A stretch of DNA of 64,000 bases from 0-14-3-00-62-12 sp050173995 (GTDB lineage: Bacteria; Pseudomonadota; Gammaproteobacteria; Xanthomonadales; Ahniellaceae). The translations under genes were made by a program, and so were the position numbers. Positions within the stretch are counted from its first letter, which is position 1, and each line of letters starts with the position of its first letter. Positions 35,969 through 45,031 of this stretch are shown in pieces. The notes under the pieces were generated by a model that saw only the letters and a list, made by a program, of their open reading frames with translations, ran no database searches and had not been told where the DNA came from. The DNA lies in the NCBI GenBank assembly GCA_050173995.1, contig JBFXKH010000002.1, positions 13,675 through 77,674 of the forward strand, written 5' to 3'.

Positions 35969-37090
35969 ATGAAAAGGCTGGTTGATGCACTGCTGTTTCT
36001 TGGCCGCTACGCGATCCTCGGGCTGGCGCTGGCGTTTGTGCTGACGCAGTTGTTTCCGCAGCGGTTCGGCCCGCGTCCGCCTCCCGTGCTTGCCGCGCCG
36101 ACGCCGACCGCATCCGGCAGTTACGCCGAAGCGGTGCGTCGCGCCGGGCCGTGGGTGGTCAGCATTTCTGCTGAGCGACTGCTCGATGCGCCGCAAGCGG
36201 CCCTGCTCGGCAACCCGGCCTGGCGCACGCCGCAATCCGGTAACTCGCCAGTAAGACAATTGGAACGTAGCCTGGGCTCGGGCGTGATCATGACCGAGGA
36301 TGGCTATGTGCTGACTAACTACCACGTGGTCGCCAACGCACAATTGATCCGCATCGGGCTGTGGGACGAGCGTGTCACCCAGGCCAGCCTGGTCGGCGGC
36401 GATCTGGACACCGATCTGGCGGTGCTCAAGATCGATGGCAATCAGTTTCCCACCGCGACCTTTGCCGATGCCAGCCAAGTCGCGGTCGGCGATGTGGTGC
36501 TGGCGATTGGCAACCCGTATGGCTACGACCGCACCGTGACCATGGGCATCATCAGCGCGACCAAACGCAACAATCTGGGCCGCACCCGCTTCGAGGATTT
36601 CCTGCAGACCGATGCCGCGGTGAACAGCGGCAATTCCGGCGGCGCCCTGGTCAATACCCGCGGCGAGCTGGTCGGCATCAATACCGGCAATTTGCGCGAC
36701 GGTCTGAGCATTGGTTTTGCGATTCCGGCGCAGGCGGCGCGCGATGTGCTCGATCAGATCATCCAGTTCGGCGAAGTGGTGCGTGGCTGGATGGGCGCCG
36801 AATACGCCGACGCACCGTTTTCTCCCGCAGTCGGCAGCACGATCGGCCAGCGCGGTGCGCAGGTCGCTCTGCTGCTGCAGGATGGCCCGGCCGATGCCGC
36901 CGGTATTCGGGCTGGCGACATCATCACCCGCTTCGACGGTCAGCCGGTCATGGACGGTTCGGATCTACGTACCCGTGAGGCGGCATTACCTCCCGGCGCC
37001 AAGGTCAAGGTCACCGGCACGCGTTCCGGGGTACCGTTCGACACCGAGGTGTCGCTGATCCGTCGACCGAACGGCGTGCGCGGGCGGTAG
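35969..37090 (+). CDS. Membrane-anchored DegS-like serine protease with one PDZ domain
   Basis: 373 residues. A single N-terminal transmembrane helix (AILGLALAFVLTQLF, uncleaved) is followed by a trypsin-like domain with His in VLTNYHVV, Asp in DLDTDLAVLKI and Ser in NSGNSGGALVNT. One PDZ domain follows (about residues 270-365, AGIRAGDIITRFDGQPV). One transmembrane helix plus one PDZ is the DegS layout; DegS cleaves the RpoE anti-sigma factor when it senses misfolded outer-membrane proteins. An ECF sigma/anti-sigma pair lies at the start of this window, but a functional link is inference. Confidence 0.9.
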   Translation: MKRLVDALLFLGRYAILGLALAFVLTQLFPQRFGPRPPPVLAAPTPTASGSYAEAVRRAGPWVVSISAERLLDAPQAALLGNPAWRTPQSGNSPVRQLERSLGSGVIMTEDGYVLTNYHVVANAQLIRIGLWDERVTQASLVGGDLDTDLAVLKIDGNQFPTATFADASQVAVGDVVLAIGNPYGYDRTVTMGIISATKRNNLGRTRFEDFLQTDAAVNSGNSGGALVNTRGELVGINTGNLRDGLSIGFAIPAQAARDVLDQIIQFGEVVRGWMGAEYADAPFSPAVGSTIGQRGAQVALLLQDGPADAAGIRAGDIITRFDGQPVMDGSDLRTREAALPPGAKVKVTGTRSGVPFDTEVSLIRRPNGVRGR

Positions 37091-37195
37091 GGGCGACCCG
37101 GCGGGTCGCCCGCACAAATGTATCCGCATGGTTCGGGCGACCCAGCGGGTCGCCCCTACCAACGTATCGGCACGACCCGGCGGGTCGCCCCTACG
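37091..37195. repeat. Three tandem GGGCGACCC hairpins between convergent genes
   Basis: GGGCGACCC-ggc-GGGTCGCCC (37091-37111), GGGCGACCC-agc-GGGTCGCCC (37135-37155) and a third, slightly degenerate copy (about 37171-37191); the last two are followed by CTAC. This is the same family as 21364-21384. Both sites sit exactly between converging genes, which fits a transcription-terminating role. Confidence 0.85.
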
Positions 37196-37201
37196 CCCGC
37201 A

Positions 37202-37969
37202 TCAACCTGTGGACAGACCGGCCAATGCCGCCTGGTAACGCCGGTGCAGGATCGCCACACGCTGCACGTAGACCTGGGTCTCTGGATAGGGCGGCACCGT
37301 GCCCTTGTATTTGCTGACGGCGCCTTCGCCAGCGTTGTACGCCGCCGCAACCAAATCGATGTCGTCGCCATAGCGCCGCAGAAGTCCCGCCAGGTGGCGC
37401 ACCCCGGCACGAATGTTTTGCGCGGCATCGAACGCGTCGGTCACCCCGTACGCACTGGCGGTGGACGGCATCAGTTGCATCAACCCCTGGGCGCCCTTGT
37501 TGGAAACTGCCAGCGGATTGAAACCGGACTCGGCGTGAATCAGGGCCCGCACCAGGGCGACATCGACTCCGTACTCACCCGCAGCTTGGGACACCTCGGT
37601 CGCATAATCCCGGGTGTTGAGCACGATGCTGTTCCAGTTGATCGGCGAGGTGCGCCCGCAGGCGAAGCAGGAACCGACCAGCACCGTCTGATAGGTGCGA
37701 CCACGCGGCGGACGGCTGGAAAAAACCACCACGCCATTCTGGCGATGCTTGTAGTAGACCTCCTGGCGGGCGCTGGCGACACCGCCACTGTTGGTGCCAC
37801 CGCTGGCGACGCCGCTGACGGCGTGCTGGCGGTTGCAGGGCAGATTGGTGTAGGTCACCACACCGCCCTTGCCGCGGCAGGTGTGCACGCCCTTGCCCGC
37901 CTGGGCCGGGCTGGCGAAACCCAGTCCGAACAGTGCCAGCAGCAACAGCAAAGAAAAACCACGCGACAT
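37202..37969 (-). CDS. Lytic transglycosylase (SLT domain) with DUF4124-like N-terminus
   Basis: 255 residues from ATG 37969, with signal peptide FSLLLLLALFGLGFASPAQA. The N-terminal segment with VVTYTNLPC and a distant CFACG forms a small cysteine-bridged DUF4124-like module. The C-terminal SLT lysozyme-like domain (about residues 130-240) has the catalytic Glu in HAESGFNPLAVS, GAQGLMQLMPSTA and AAAYNAGEGAV. It cleaves the glycan strand of peptidoglycan with formation of 1,6-anhydro-muramic acid. It is convergent with the DegS-like gene. Confidence 0.92.
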   Translation of the reverse strand: MSRGFSLLLLLALFGLGFASPAQAGKGVHTCRGKGGVVTYTNLPCNRQHAVSGVASGGTNSGGVASARQEVYYKHRQNGVVVFSSRPPRGRTYQTVLVGSCFACGRTSPINWNSIVLNTRDYATEVSQAAGEYGVDVALVRALIHAESGFNPLAVSNKGAQGLMQLMPSTASAYGVTDAFDAAQNIRAGVRHLAGLLRRYGDDIDLVAAAYNAGEGAVSKYKGTVPPYPETQVYVQRVAILHRRYQAALAGLSTG

Positions 37970-38108
37970 ATCACGCAACTCCAACTGGCTCCGACGGCAG
38001 CACCGTCCCTGGCGTCAAGTGTGCGGCAGCTGCCCGCAAAAAGCCACCTTTTGCTCAACCGACAGTGGCCAGCGGCTATAATCCGCGGCCCGTCCAAGGT
38101 CCTTCGAA

Positions 38109-39452
38109 ATGTCCGGCAAGGTATTCATCAAAACCCACGGTTGCCAGATGAACGAGTACGACTCGGCCAAGATGCTCGACGTGCTGCGTGCTGCCGATGG
38201 CCTCGAACCAACCAGCGACGAAACCGAGGCCGATGTGATTCTGGTCAACACCTGCTCGATTCGGGAAAAGGCGCAGGAGAAGGTGTTTTCGCAGCTCGGC
38301 CGCTGGCGCGAACTGAAGCTGGCCAAACCGGGGCTGTTGATCGGCGTTGGCGGGTGTGTCGCTTCGCAGGAAGGCGCGGCGATCATCCAGCGTGCGCCCT
38401 ATGTCGATCTGGTGTTTGGCCCGCAGACCCTGCACCGGCTACCGGCGATGATCGCGGCGCGGCGGGCGACTGCGCAGCCCCAGGTCGACATCAGCTTTCC
38501 TGAGATCGAAAAATTCGATGCTCTACCCGAACCGCGCAAAGAGGGGCCGACCGCTTTCGTATCGGTGATCGAGGGCTGTAGTCGCTATTGCTCGTTCTGC
38601 GTGGTGCCTTACACCCGCGGTGAGGAAGTGAGCCGGCCATTCGACGACGTGATCCACGAAGTCGCGGCACTGGCCGACCAGGGCGTGCGCGAGGTCAACC
38701 TGCTCGGACAAACGGTCAATGCCTATCGCGGCCGAATGCATGATGGCAGCATCGCCGACCTGGCGCTGCTGATCGAAACCATCGCCCAGATCGAAGGGAT
38801 CGGTCGGATCCGCTTCACCACTTCGCACCCGCTGGAATTTTCCGACCGACTGATCGCTTGCTACGCGCGGGTGCCCAAGCTGGCCAACTATCTGCATCTG
38901 CCGGTGCAGTCCGGTTCGGACCGCATTCTGGCGGCGATGAAGCGCGGCCATACCGCCATCGAGTACAAGGCGCGTATCCGGGCCTTGCGTGCGGTCCGCC
39001 CGGACATCGCAATCAGCTCGGACTTCATCGTCGGTTTTCCCGGCGAAACCGATGCCGATTTCACGGCGACCCTGAGGCTGATCGAGGAGATCGGTTTCGA
39101 CCAGAGTTTCAGCTTCATCTATTCGCGACGACCCGGCACACCGGCGGCGAGCCTGGACGACAGCACCGAAGCGGCAACCAAACACGCCCGTTTGGCCGAA
39201 TTGCAGGCGATCATCAATGCCAATGCCGCCCGGATCAGTCGGAGCATGATCGGCAGCCAACAACGCGTGCTGGTCGAGGGACCGAGCCGCCGGGACTCGG
39301 GCCAATTTTGCGGCCGAACCGAAAACAACCGTACTGTCAACTTTGATGGCAATGCCGGACTCACCGGTCGTTTCGTCCAGGTGGAGATCACCGAGGCGCT
39401 GAGCAATTCACTGCGCGGGCGTATCGTCGACCCTGCCCTCGTTGCCGCCTGA
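38109..39452 (+). CDS. miaB: tRNA-2-methylthio-N6-dimethylallyladenosine synthase
   Basis: 447 residues. The N-terminal UPF0004 domain has the three cluster-binding cysteines (THGCQMNEYDS, VNTCSIREKA, GVGGCVASQ). The radical-SAM domain has CSRYCSFCVVPYTRG (CxxxCxxC). The C-terminal TRAM domain ends near SLRGRIVDP. It adds a methylthio group to i6A37 of tRNAs reading UNN codons, using two 4Fe-4S clusters. It is a full-length, complete enzyme, divergent from the lytic transglycosylase with 139 bp between. After the gene, 39453-39793 contains no feature I can support. Confidence 0.96.
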   Translation: MSGKVFIKTHGCQMNEYDSAKMLDVLRAADGLEPTSDETEADVILVNTCSIREKAQEKVFSQLGRWRELKLAKPGLLIGVGGCVASQEGAAIIQRAPYVDLVFGPQTLHRLPAMIAARRATAQPQVDISFPEIEKFDALPEPRKEGPTAFVSVIEGCSRYCSFCVVPYTRGEEVSRPFDDVIHEVAALADQGVREVNLLGQTVNAYRGRMHDGSIADLALLIETIAQIEGIGRIRFTTSHPLEFSDRLIACYARVPKLANYLHLPVQSGSDRILAAMKRGHTAIEYKARIRALRAVRPDIAISSDFIVGFPGETDADFTATLRLIEEIGFDQSFSFIYSRRPGTPAASLDDSTEAATKHARLAELQAIINANAARISRSMIGSQQRVLVEGPSRRDSGQFCGRTENNRTVNFDGNAGLTGRFVQVEITEALSNSLRGRIVDPALVAA

Positions 39453-39793
39453 CGGCCGGCAACCCCGCCACGCAACGACTTTGCCCAAATACTCTACGGG
39501 GTACAAGCCACAGCGGCGACAGAATCGCTTGCGCGCTGCGCTGGCGTGACCGCTCAGGGGCGTACGTATACCCGCCGCAGTAGTCGTGACTATCGTCACA
39601 TACCGACGTTCTCGCCAATCCGTAGACTGGCCGCTCACTGGCGCGCAATGTCAGGCTGTGTTTTTCCGCTGGGAGCAAGTGTCGGGAGCGCTGGACCGGG
39701 CCTACCGATCGACTGTCTCCCACCGGAACAATGCGCCGCTTCGGTATTGCATCGCCGCCTCTCGATTCGTCTTATGGGGAGCTCCGACCGACC

Positions 39794-40285
39794 ATGCAAC
39801 TGTCCCTACCGAAATCCACCGCCACCGTTCTTCGCGTAGCGTTGTTCGCCACGCTGCTTAGCCCTGCCCTGGCCGAATCCGGCAAAAAGCTGGGCGCCTT
39901 CGTACCCTTTCCGGGCAGTTGGCCAGCCAGCCTGATCGCCGTGGAGGCCAGCAATCAGATTCGGCTACAGACCAACATCTGGGATCAGGACCGCAGCTTT
40001 TTGGTAACCCTGCCTGGCTTGGTGGTTCCCAGCAACCGGCCCGGCACACCAGCCTGCGAGCGAGAGCTCGCCGCAGCCGGCAAGGCGTTCGCGGAAGACT
40101 ATCTGCGCGCCGCGGAGAAAATCGAGCTGAGCGAGCTCAAAATGTTGAGCTCGGTCGCCACCGAAGCCTCCTCGCCGATCGTGACCAACCAGGGCAACCT
40201 CGCCGACGCATTGGTCAAGGCCGGGTATGCCCGACATCCGGGCAGCGCTGAGGGCGAGCCCTGGTGCCAGCCTGCGGCAAACTGA
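39794..40285 (+). CDS. Exported, apparently inactive SNase-like protein
   Basis: 163 residues from ATG 39794, with a signal peptide (VLRVALFATLLSPALAE). The mature part follows the order of a staphylococcal-nuclease (OB) fold: RSFLVTLPGLVVPSNRPGTPACERE, AAGKAFAEDYLRAAEKIEL and GNLADALVKAGYAR. However, the catalytic Asp/Arg positions (D-x-D and R in the LxxVDxPE loop) are not present. It is therefore probably a binding module rather than a nuclease. Two cysteines may form a disulfide. The fold call is by eye and moderate. Confidence 0.5.
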   Translation: MQLSLPKSTATVLRVALFATLLSPALAESGKKLGAFVPFPGSWPASLIAVEASNQIRLQTNIWDQDRSFLVTLPGLVVPSNRPGTPACERELAAAGKAFAEDYLRAAEKIELSELKMLSSVATEASSPIVTNQGNLADALVKAGYARHPGSAEGEPWCQPAAN

Positions 40286-40641
40286 GACCGGTTGGAGAAC
40301 CGCGTCGCAGCAACCAGCGCTCCGCGACCGACCGCAGACGTTTCGCGTCGGCAATGAATCGCATGCCGGCTCCGGGCCGTCATCACCGCGACCTGGGCGG
40401 ACGTTTCATGCATTACCGGTGCGGCCAAACGCTCGGCGGCTGTAGGACGATTATTCACATGGCTGGCGCCGTTTTCGGTACGTAAAGCTGTCCTTAGTTT
40501 GCATACTGATGCGTACGTTGATGGTCAGTCGATCTTTTGTCGCCATCGCTCATGCTGCGGATGTCTCGCCGATCCGACGAGCCGCCGATGTTCGCTTCCG
40601 AAACGTAGTCCACCCCAACCTATCCAATCAAAGAGCCATCC

Positions 40642-41349
40642 ATGAACAGCATGACCGAATTGGCACAGGCGCGCGAACTGATACGTCAGTCTCCGGCGCT
40701 GCACTCGATCCAGGATCCGGTATGGCAGCAAGCAGTACAGAATTCGGTGTTGATGCGGATGCCCGCCGGATGCACGTTCAATGTGTGCAGCGACGATGTC
40801 GAGGCCGTGGCGGTCGTTTTAGAGGGCTCGATCAAGGTCCGGGCGCATTCCGAAGACGGCCGGGAATTCAGCATCTACCGGATCAATCCAGGTGAGCTGT
40901 GCATGTTGAGCGTCGCCTTCATGCACGCCACAGGACGGTTGCATGCCGAAATGTCGGTCGACCGGGATGCAACGGTCATGCAGATACCGCAGGAGCAGTT
41001 CGAGAAATTGGTCGCGCAGTCGCCAACGTTTCGTGGATACATGATGCAGATGATGTCGGGTTATGTGGTCAAGCTTCTCGATTTGATCGAAGAGGCGCAT
41101 TTCGACGACCTGCAGACGCGCATCCTCAGCCACATCGCCGAGTTGCAGCGGCTGTCGGGCCTGGACGCGATCGATACCACGCATCAGCAACTGGCCAACG
41201 AGCTGGGCAGCAGCCGCGAAGTCATCAGCCGCATTCTCAAGACGCTGGAACGTCAGGGAGTGCTGCGACTGGGACGCGGCACCATCACGCTACAGCAGCA
41301 ACCCAGACGTCAAGGCGGGGCCGCGGTACCGGCCCGGAGACGTGGATAA
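40642..41349 (+). CDS. Crp/Fnr-family transcriptional regulator
   Basis: 235 residues. A cyclic-nucleotide-binding-like beta-roll (about residues 20-145; VLEGSIKVRAHSEDGREFSIYRINPGELCML) is followed by a dimerisation helix and a winged HTH (THQQLANELGSSREVISRILKTLERQGVLRL). The FNR iron-sulfur cysteine pattern is absent, and the RxS cyclic-AMP phosphate pocket is not obvious, so the ligand is unknown. The C-terminus is basic and disordered. The upstream region 40286-40641 has no gene and no recognisable operator. It is convergent with the efflux operon. Confidence 0.88.
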   Translation: MNSMTELAQARELIRQSPALHSIQDPVWQQAVQNSVLMRMPAGCTFNVCSDDVEAVAVVLEGSIKVRAHSEDGREFSIYRINPGELCMLSVAFMHATGRLHAEMSVDRDATVMQIPQEQFEKLVAQSPTFRGYMMQMMSGYVVKLLDLIEEAHFDDLQTRILSHIAELQRLSGLDAIDTTHQQLANELGSSREVISRILKTLERQGVLRLGRGTITLQQQPRRQGGAAVPARRRG

Positions 41350-41440
41350 ATCTTACTTCGCCATCAGTGGCGTGCGGGCGCGCTCGCATAGCGCTTCGCG
41401 CCTTGCACGCTGGCAACGCGGGGCAAACCGGTAGGGCGTG

Positions 41441-41548
41441 GGATGGGCAAAGGCCGCAGGGCCTGCCCCGTACCTGATCCGGGGCCGTGCCCATCGACGC
41501 GGCGTGCAACAGCACCCCTCCGATGGGCACAATACGCTTTGCCCATCC
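41441..41548. repeat. Nested inverted repeat between crp/fnr and cusA ends
   Basis: GGATGGGCAAAG (41441-41452) pairs with CTTTGCCCATCC (41537-41548). Inside it GTGCCCATCG (41487-41496) pairs with CGATGGGCAC (41521-41530). It lies between converging genes (41350-41603 has no ORF I trust), so it may act as a terminator or be a small palindromic mobile repeat. Confidence 0.65.
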
Positions 41549-41603
41549 TACGAAACTGGGCTTTTCCCGCCCCACCCACCTGTGCGCCGCTGCGCGCTCG
41601 AGC

Positions 41604-44600
41604 TCAAGGCGTAGGTGGCCCGCCCAGCCGCCGCAGGTTCCACAGGTAGAACAGCACGGGAATCACCATCATCGATACCACCGGCGCGGTGATCATGCCG
41701 CCGACCATGGGTGCCGCGATATGCCGCATGACATCGGAACCGGCGCCGCTGCCAAGCATGATCGGCGCCAACCCGGCCACCACGACCGCCGCGGTCATCG
41801 CCTTCGGTCGCACCCGCAGAACCGCGCCTTCGACCACCGCCGCGACCAGTCCGGTGCGGTCGCTGGGCGCATTGCGCAGCACCGACTCACGCAGATAGAT
41901 CAGCATGACCACGCCGAATTCGGTGGCAACGCCGGCCAGCGCGATCACACCGACCGCAACCGCGACCGATAGCTGGTAGCCCAGCAAATACAACAGCCAG
42001 AAACACCCGACCAGGGACAGGGGGACCGCGACCATCACCATCAGCGCCTCGCTGATTCGCCCCAGACCGAGAAACAGCAGCAACAGCAGACCGACCAGGG
42101 TCAGCGGTACGATCAATTGCATGCGTGCGGCCACCCGTTGCAACATCGGATAGTGACCGGCCCAACTCAAGGTGTAGCCGGGCGGCAGCACCAACCCAGC
42201 TTCGAGCGCGCGCTGGGCGCGGACCACATAACCGGCCATATCGCGCTCGTTGGTGGTGATGTAGACCCAACCATTCAAACGCGCGTTCTCGGTCTTGATC
42301 ATGTCCGGCCCATCGACCACGCGAATTTCGGCCACGTCGCCGAGTTGCAACTGTACGTCGTCGGTCGCCACCAGTGGCAGCAGGCGCAGCTTGTCCACCG
42401 AATCGCGAAACTCCTGTGGATAGCGCAGATTTACCGCATAGCGTTCGCGTCCTTCGATGGTGCGGGTGACATCGACGCCACCGATGGCGATCGCCGCCGC
42501 GCTGGCGATTTCGGTAATGCTGAGCCCGTAATGCGCGGCGGCGGCACGGTCGATATCGACATCCACATAGCGCCCACCGAAGGTGCGATCGGCAAATACC
42601 GTCTGGGTGCCCGGCAGATCATGCAGAATCCGTTCGACCTCGGAGCCGAGTCGCTGAAGAACCTGGTGGTCGGCGCCAGCGATTTTCAATCCCAGCGGCG
42701 TATTGATCCCGGTCGACTGCATGTCGATGCGCGCCCGGATCGGCATCAGCCAGGCGTTGTTCAGTCCGGGAATCTGTACCGTGGCGTCCAGTTCGTCGCG
42801 GATCCTGGCCATGCTCATTCCGGATCGCCACTCGCTCTCCGGCTTCAAGCGAATGGTGCTCTCGATCATCGCCAACGGGGCCGGATCGGTGGCGCTGTCG
42901 GCCCGGCCGATCTTGCCGAATACCGATTTCACCTCTGGCACGGTTTTGATCAGGCGATCGACCTCCTGCAGCAGTTTGCGCGCGCTGTCGATCGAAATCC
43001 CCGGCGGCGCCGAGGGCATGTACAGGAAATCGCCTTCGTCCAGCTCCGGCATGAACTCGGTGCCCATGCGCAGCAATGGCCAGGCCATCGACAGCACCAG
43101 CAAGGCGGCACCACCGAGCAGGCGCCAGGGATAGGCCAGTGCCCAGCCGATCAATGGTTGATAGCGCGCGACCAGCCAGCGATTGACCGGGTTGGCGAAC
43201 TCGGGACGGATCGGCCCATGGATCAACATGACGGCCAACGCCGGCAACAGTGTGATCGACAGGCCGGCTGCCGCTGCCATGGCATAGGTCTTGGTGTAGG
43301 CCAAGGGCGCGAACAGCCTGCCCTCCTGCCCCTCCAGAGCAAAAATCGGCAAAAAGCTCAGGGTGATGATGAGTAGCGAGAAGAACAGCGCCGGGCCAAC
43401 CTCGACCAGGGCATCGGTGATCGCCTGCACGCGTCCGGCGGCCTGCGCACCCAGACGCTCAAGGTGTTTGTGCACGTTTTCGATCATTACGATAGCGGCA
43501 TCGACCATGGTGCCGATCGCAATCGCGATACCGCCCAGCGACATGATGTTGGCATTGATCCCCTGCAAATGGATCACCAGGAACGCCACCAGAATTCCGA
43601 TCGGTAGGGTCACCACGATAACCAGCGACGAGCGCCAGTGCAGCAGGAACAGCGCACAAACCGCGATCACCACCAACAACTCTTCGATCAACCGCTTCCC
43701 CAGTGTCGAACTGGCACGGGCGACCAGGGCGGATCGATCATAGGTCTCGACCAGTTCAACTCCCGCCGGCAGACTGGCCTTGATCGAAGCCAATTTCTGT
43801 TTGACCCGATCGATGGTCTCGCGGGCATTGGCACCGGCGCGCATGACCACGATTCCGCCGACCACCTCGCCCTCGCCGTTCAAATCGGCGACACCACGAC
43901 GGGCGGCCGGTCCGATGCGAATCTCACGGGCCAGATCGCCAAGCGGCACTTCAGTCAGGGCGACCCGGCTGCGCAAGGTCGGCACGCTGATCAGGGCGAT
44001 GTCCTCGATGCTCTTCAGATAGCCGCGCAGACGCACCATGTATTCGGCGCCCGCCAGTTCGATCACCGAGCCGTCCATTTCGCGGTTGGCGTCCTTGATC
44101 GCCTGCCGCACCCGCTCCAGAGTTACGTAGTAACCACGCAGACGATCGGGATCAACCACTACTTGATACTGCTTGACCATGCCGCCGACGCTGGCCACTT
44201 CGGCCACCCCGGGCACCGATTCCAGTTCGAACTTGAGGAACCAATCCTGCAGGCTGCGCAGTTGGGAAATATCGCTGCGGCCGCTGCGGTCGACCAGGGC
44301 ATACTGGTAGACCCAGCCGACCCCGGTGGCATCGGGACCGAGCGTGGCCTCGGCGCCAACCGGCAATGCAACCTGATTCAGGTATTCGAGCACACGCGAA
44401 CGTGCCCAATACAAATCGGTGCCGTCCTCGAAGATCACATAGACGTAGGAGTCTCCGGGAAAAGAATAGCCGCGCACCGCCACCGCGCCCGGTACGGCGA
44501 GCATCGCGGTCGAGAGCGGATAGGTGACCTGGTCTTCGATCACCTGCGGCGACTGCCCGGGCATGCCGACCCGGATGGTGACCTGAACGTCGGTAAGGTC

Positions 44601-44720
44601 GGGAATGGCATCGACCGGCACCCGCCACATCGCCTGCAATCCAACCAATGCCAGCGCGGCTGCCAGCAGCAATACCAGTATCCGGTTCTCGATCGACCAA
44701 CGAATCAGCAGCGCAATCAC
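41604..44720 (-). CDS. cusA: CusA/CzcA-family heavy-metal efflux RND transporter
   Basis: 1038 residues from GTG 44720, whose G overlaps the preceding small ORF stop (GTGA). The RND layout has 12 transmembrane helices and two large periplasmic loops. The proton-relay helix reads GGIAIAIGTMVDAAIVMIENVHK. MPELDEGDFLYMPSAPPGIS and RIDMQSTGI are signature segments of the monovalent-metal (Cu/Ag) HME-RND branch, including methionines placed like those of CusA. It would export periplasmic copper or silver with CusB and an outer-membrane channel not present here. Metal specificity is by similarity. Confidence 0.9.
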   Translation of the reverse strand: MIALLIRWSIENRILVLLLAAALALVGLQAMWRVPVDAIPDLTDVQVTIRVGMPGQSPQVIEDQVTYPLSTAMLAVPGAVAVRGYSFPGDSYVYVIFEDGTDLYWARSRVLEYLNQVALPVGAEATLGPDATGVGWVYQYALVDRSGRSDISQLRSLQDWFLKFELESVPGVAEVASVGGMVKQYQVVVDPDRLRGYYVTLERVRQAIKDANREMDGSVIELAGAEYMVRLRGYLKSIEDIALISVPTLRSRVALTEVPLGDLAREIRIGPAARRGVADLNGEGEVVGGIVVMRAGANARETIDRVKQKLASIKASLPAGVELVETYDRSALVARASSTLGKRLIEELLVVIAVCALFLLHWRSSLVIVVTLPIGILVAFLVIHLQGINANIMSLGGIAIAIGTMVDAAIVMIENVHKHLERLGAQAAGRVQAITDALVEVGPALFFSLLIITLSFLPIFALEGQEGRLFAPLAYTKTYAMAAAAGLSITLLPALAVMLIHGPIRPEFANPVNRWLVARYQPLIGWALAYPWRLLGGAALLVLSMAWPLLRMGTEFMPELDEGDFLYMPSAPPGISIDSARKLLQEVDRLIKTVPEVKSVFGKIGRADSATDPAPLAMIESTIRLKPESEWRSGMSMARIRDELDATVQIPGLNNAWLMPIRARIDMQSTGINTPLGLKIAGADHQVLQRLGSEVERILHDLPGTQTVFADRTFGGRYVDVDIDRAAAAHYGLSITEIASAAAIAIGGVDVTRTIEGRERYAVNLRYPQEFRDSVDKLRLLPLVATDDVQLQLGDVAEIRVVDGPDMIKTENARLNGWVYITTNERDMAGYVVRAQRALEAGLVLPPGYTLSWAGHYPMLQRVAARMQLIVPLTLVGLLLLLFLGLGRISEALMVMVAVPLSLVGCFWLLYLLGYQLSVAVAVGVIALAGVATEFGVVMLIYLRESVLRNAPSDRTGLVAAVVEGAVLRVRPKAMTAAVVVAGLAPIMLGSGAGSDVMRHIAAPMVGGMITAPVVSMMVIPVLFYLWNLRRLGGPPTP

Positions 44721-45031
44721 CCTGGCACCTCTTCCGTCCTGAAAACTTGCGCAAAAAATACCAGGGCCGACGGCCCGGTCAATTCGCATTGCCCTGCGTC
44801 AAGCGCGGCAAGGGCCAGCCAGCCGGGCTGCGCCCGGTCGCCCCATGACTTAACACTGCACCGCCACCCCAACGCAGCAGCCACTTCGATCCGCGCACCG
44901 ACCCAAAAGCTTGGCCGCGCTACTGCCAGTAGCAGCCAGCGGCCGAGAACCGCCGGCAAGTCCGATCGCCTGCCCACTCGGCGCCCTCGCGCATACCGCG
45001 ATACGCGGAAACGAGCCCAGGGAATCGGCAT
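44717..45031 (-). CDS. Possible small protein coupled between cusB and cusA
   Basis: 104 residues in the 310-base gap between the two efflux genes. Its ATG overlaps the cusB stop (TGATG) and its stop overlaps the cusA start (GTGA). Both ends being coupled is hard to get by chance, but codon third positions are less biased than in the neighbouring genes and I recognise no family. The product is Arg-rich at the N-terminus, has one short hydrophobic stretch (LGRWLLLAVA) and two or three cysteines. It may be real, or the gap may hold only a leader between the genes. Confidence 0.4.
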   Translation of the reverse strand: MPIPWARFRVSRYARGRRVGRRSDLPAVLGRWLLLAVARPSFWVGARIEVAAALGWRCSVKSWGDRAQPGWLALAALDAGQCELTGPSALVFFAQVFRTEEVPG

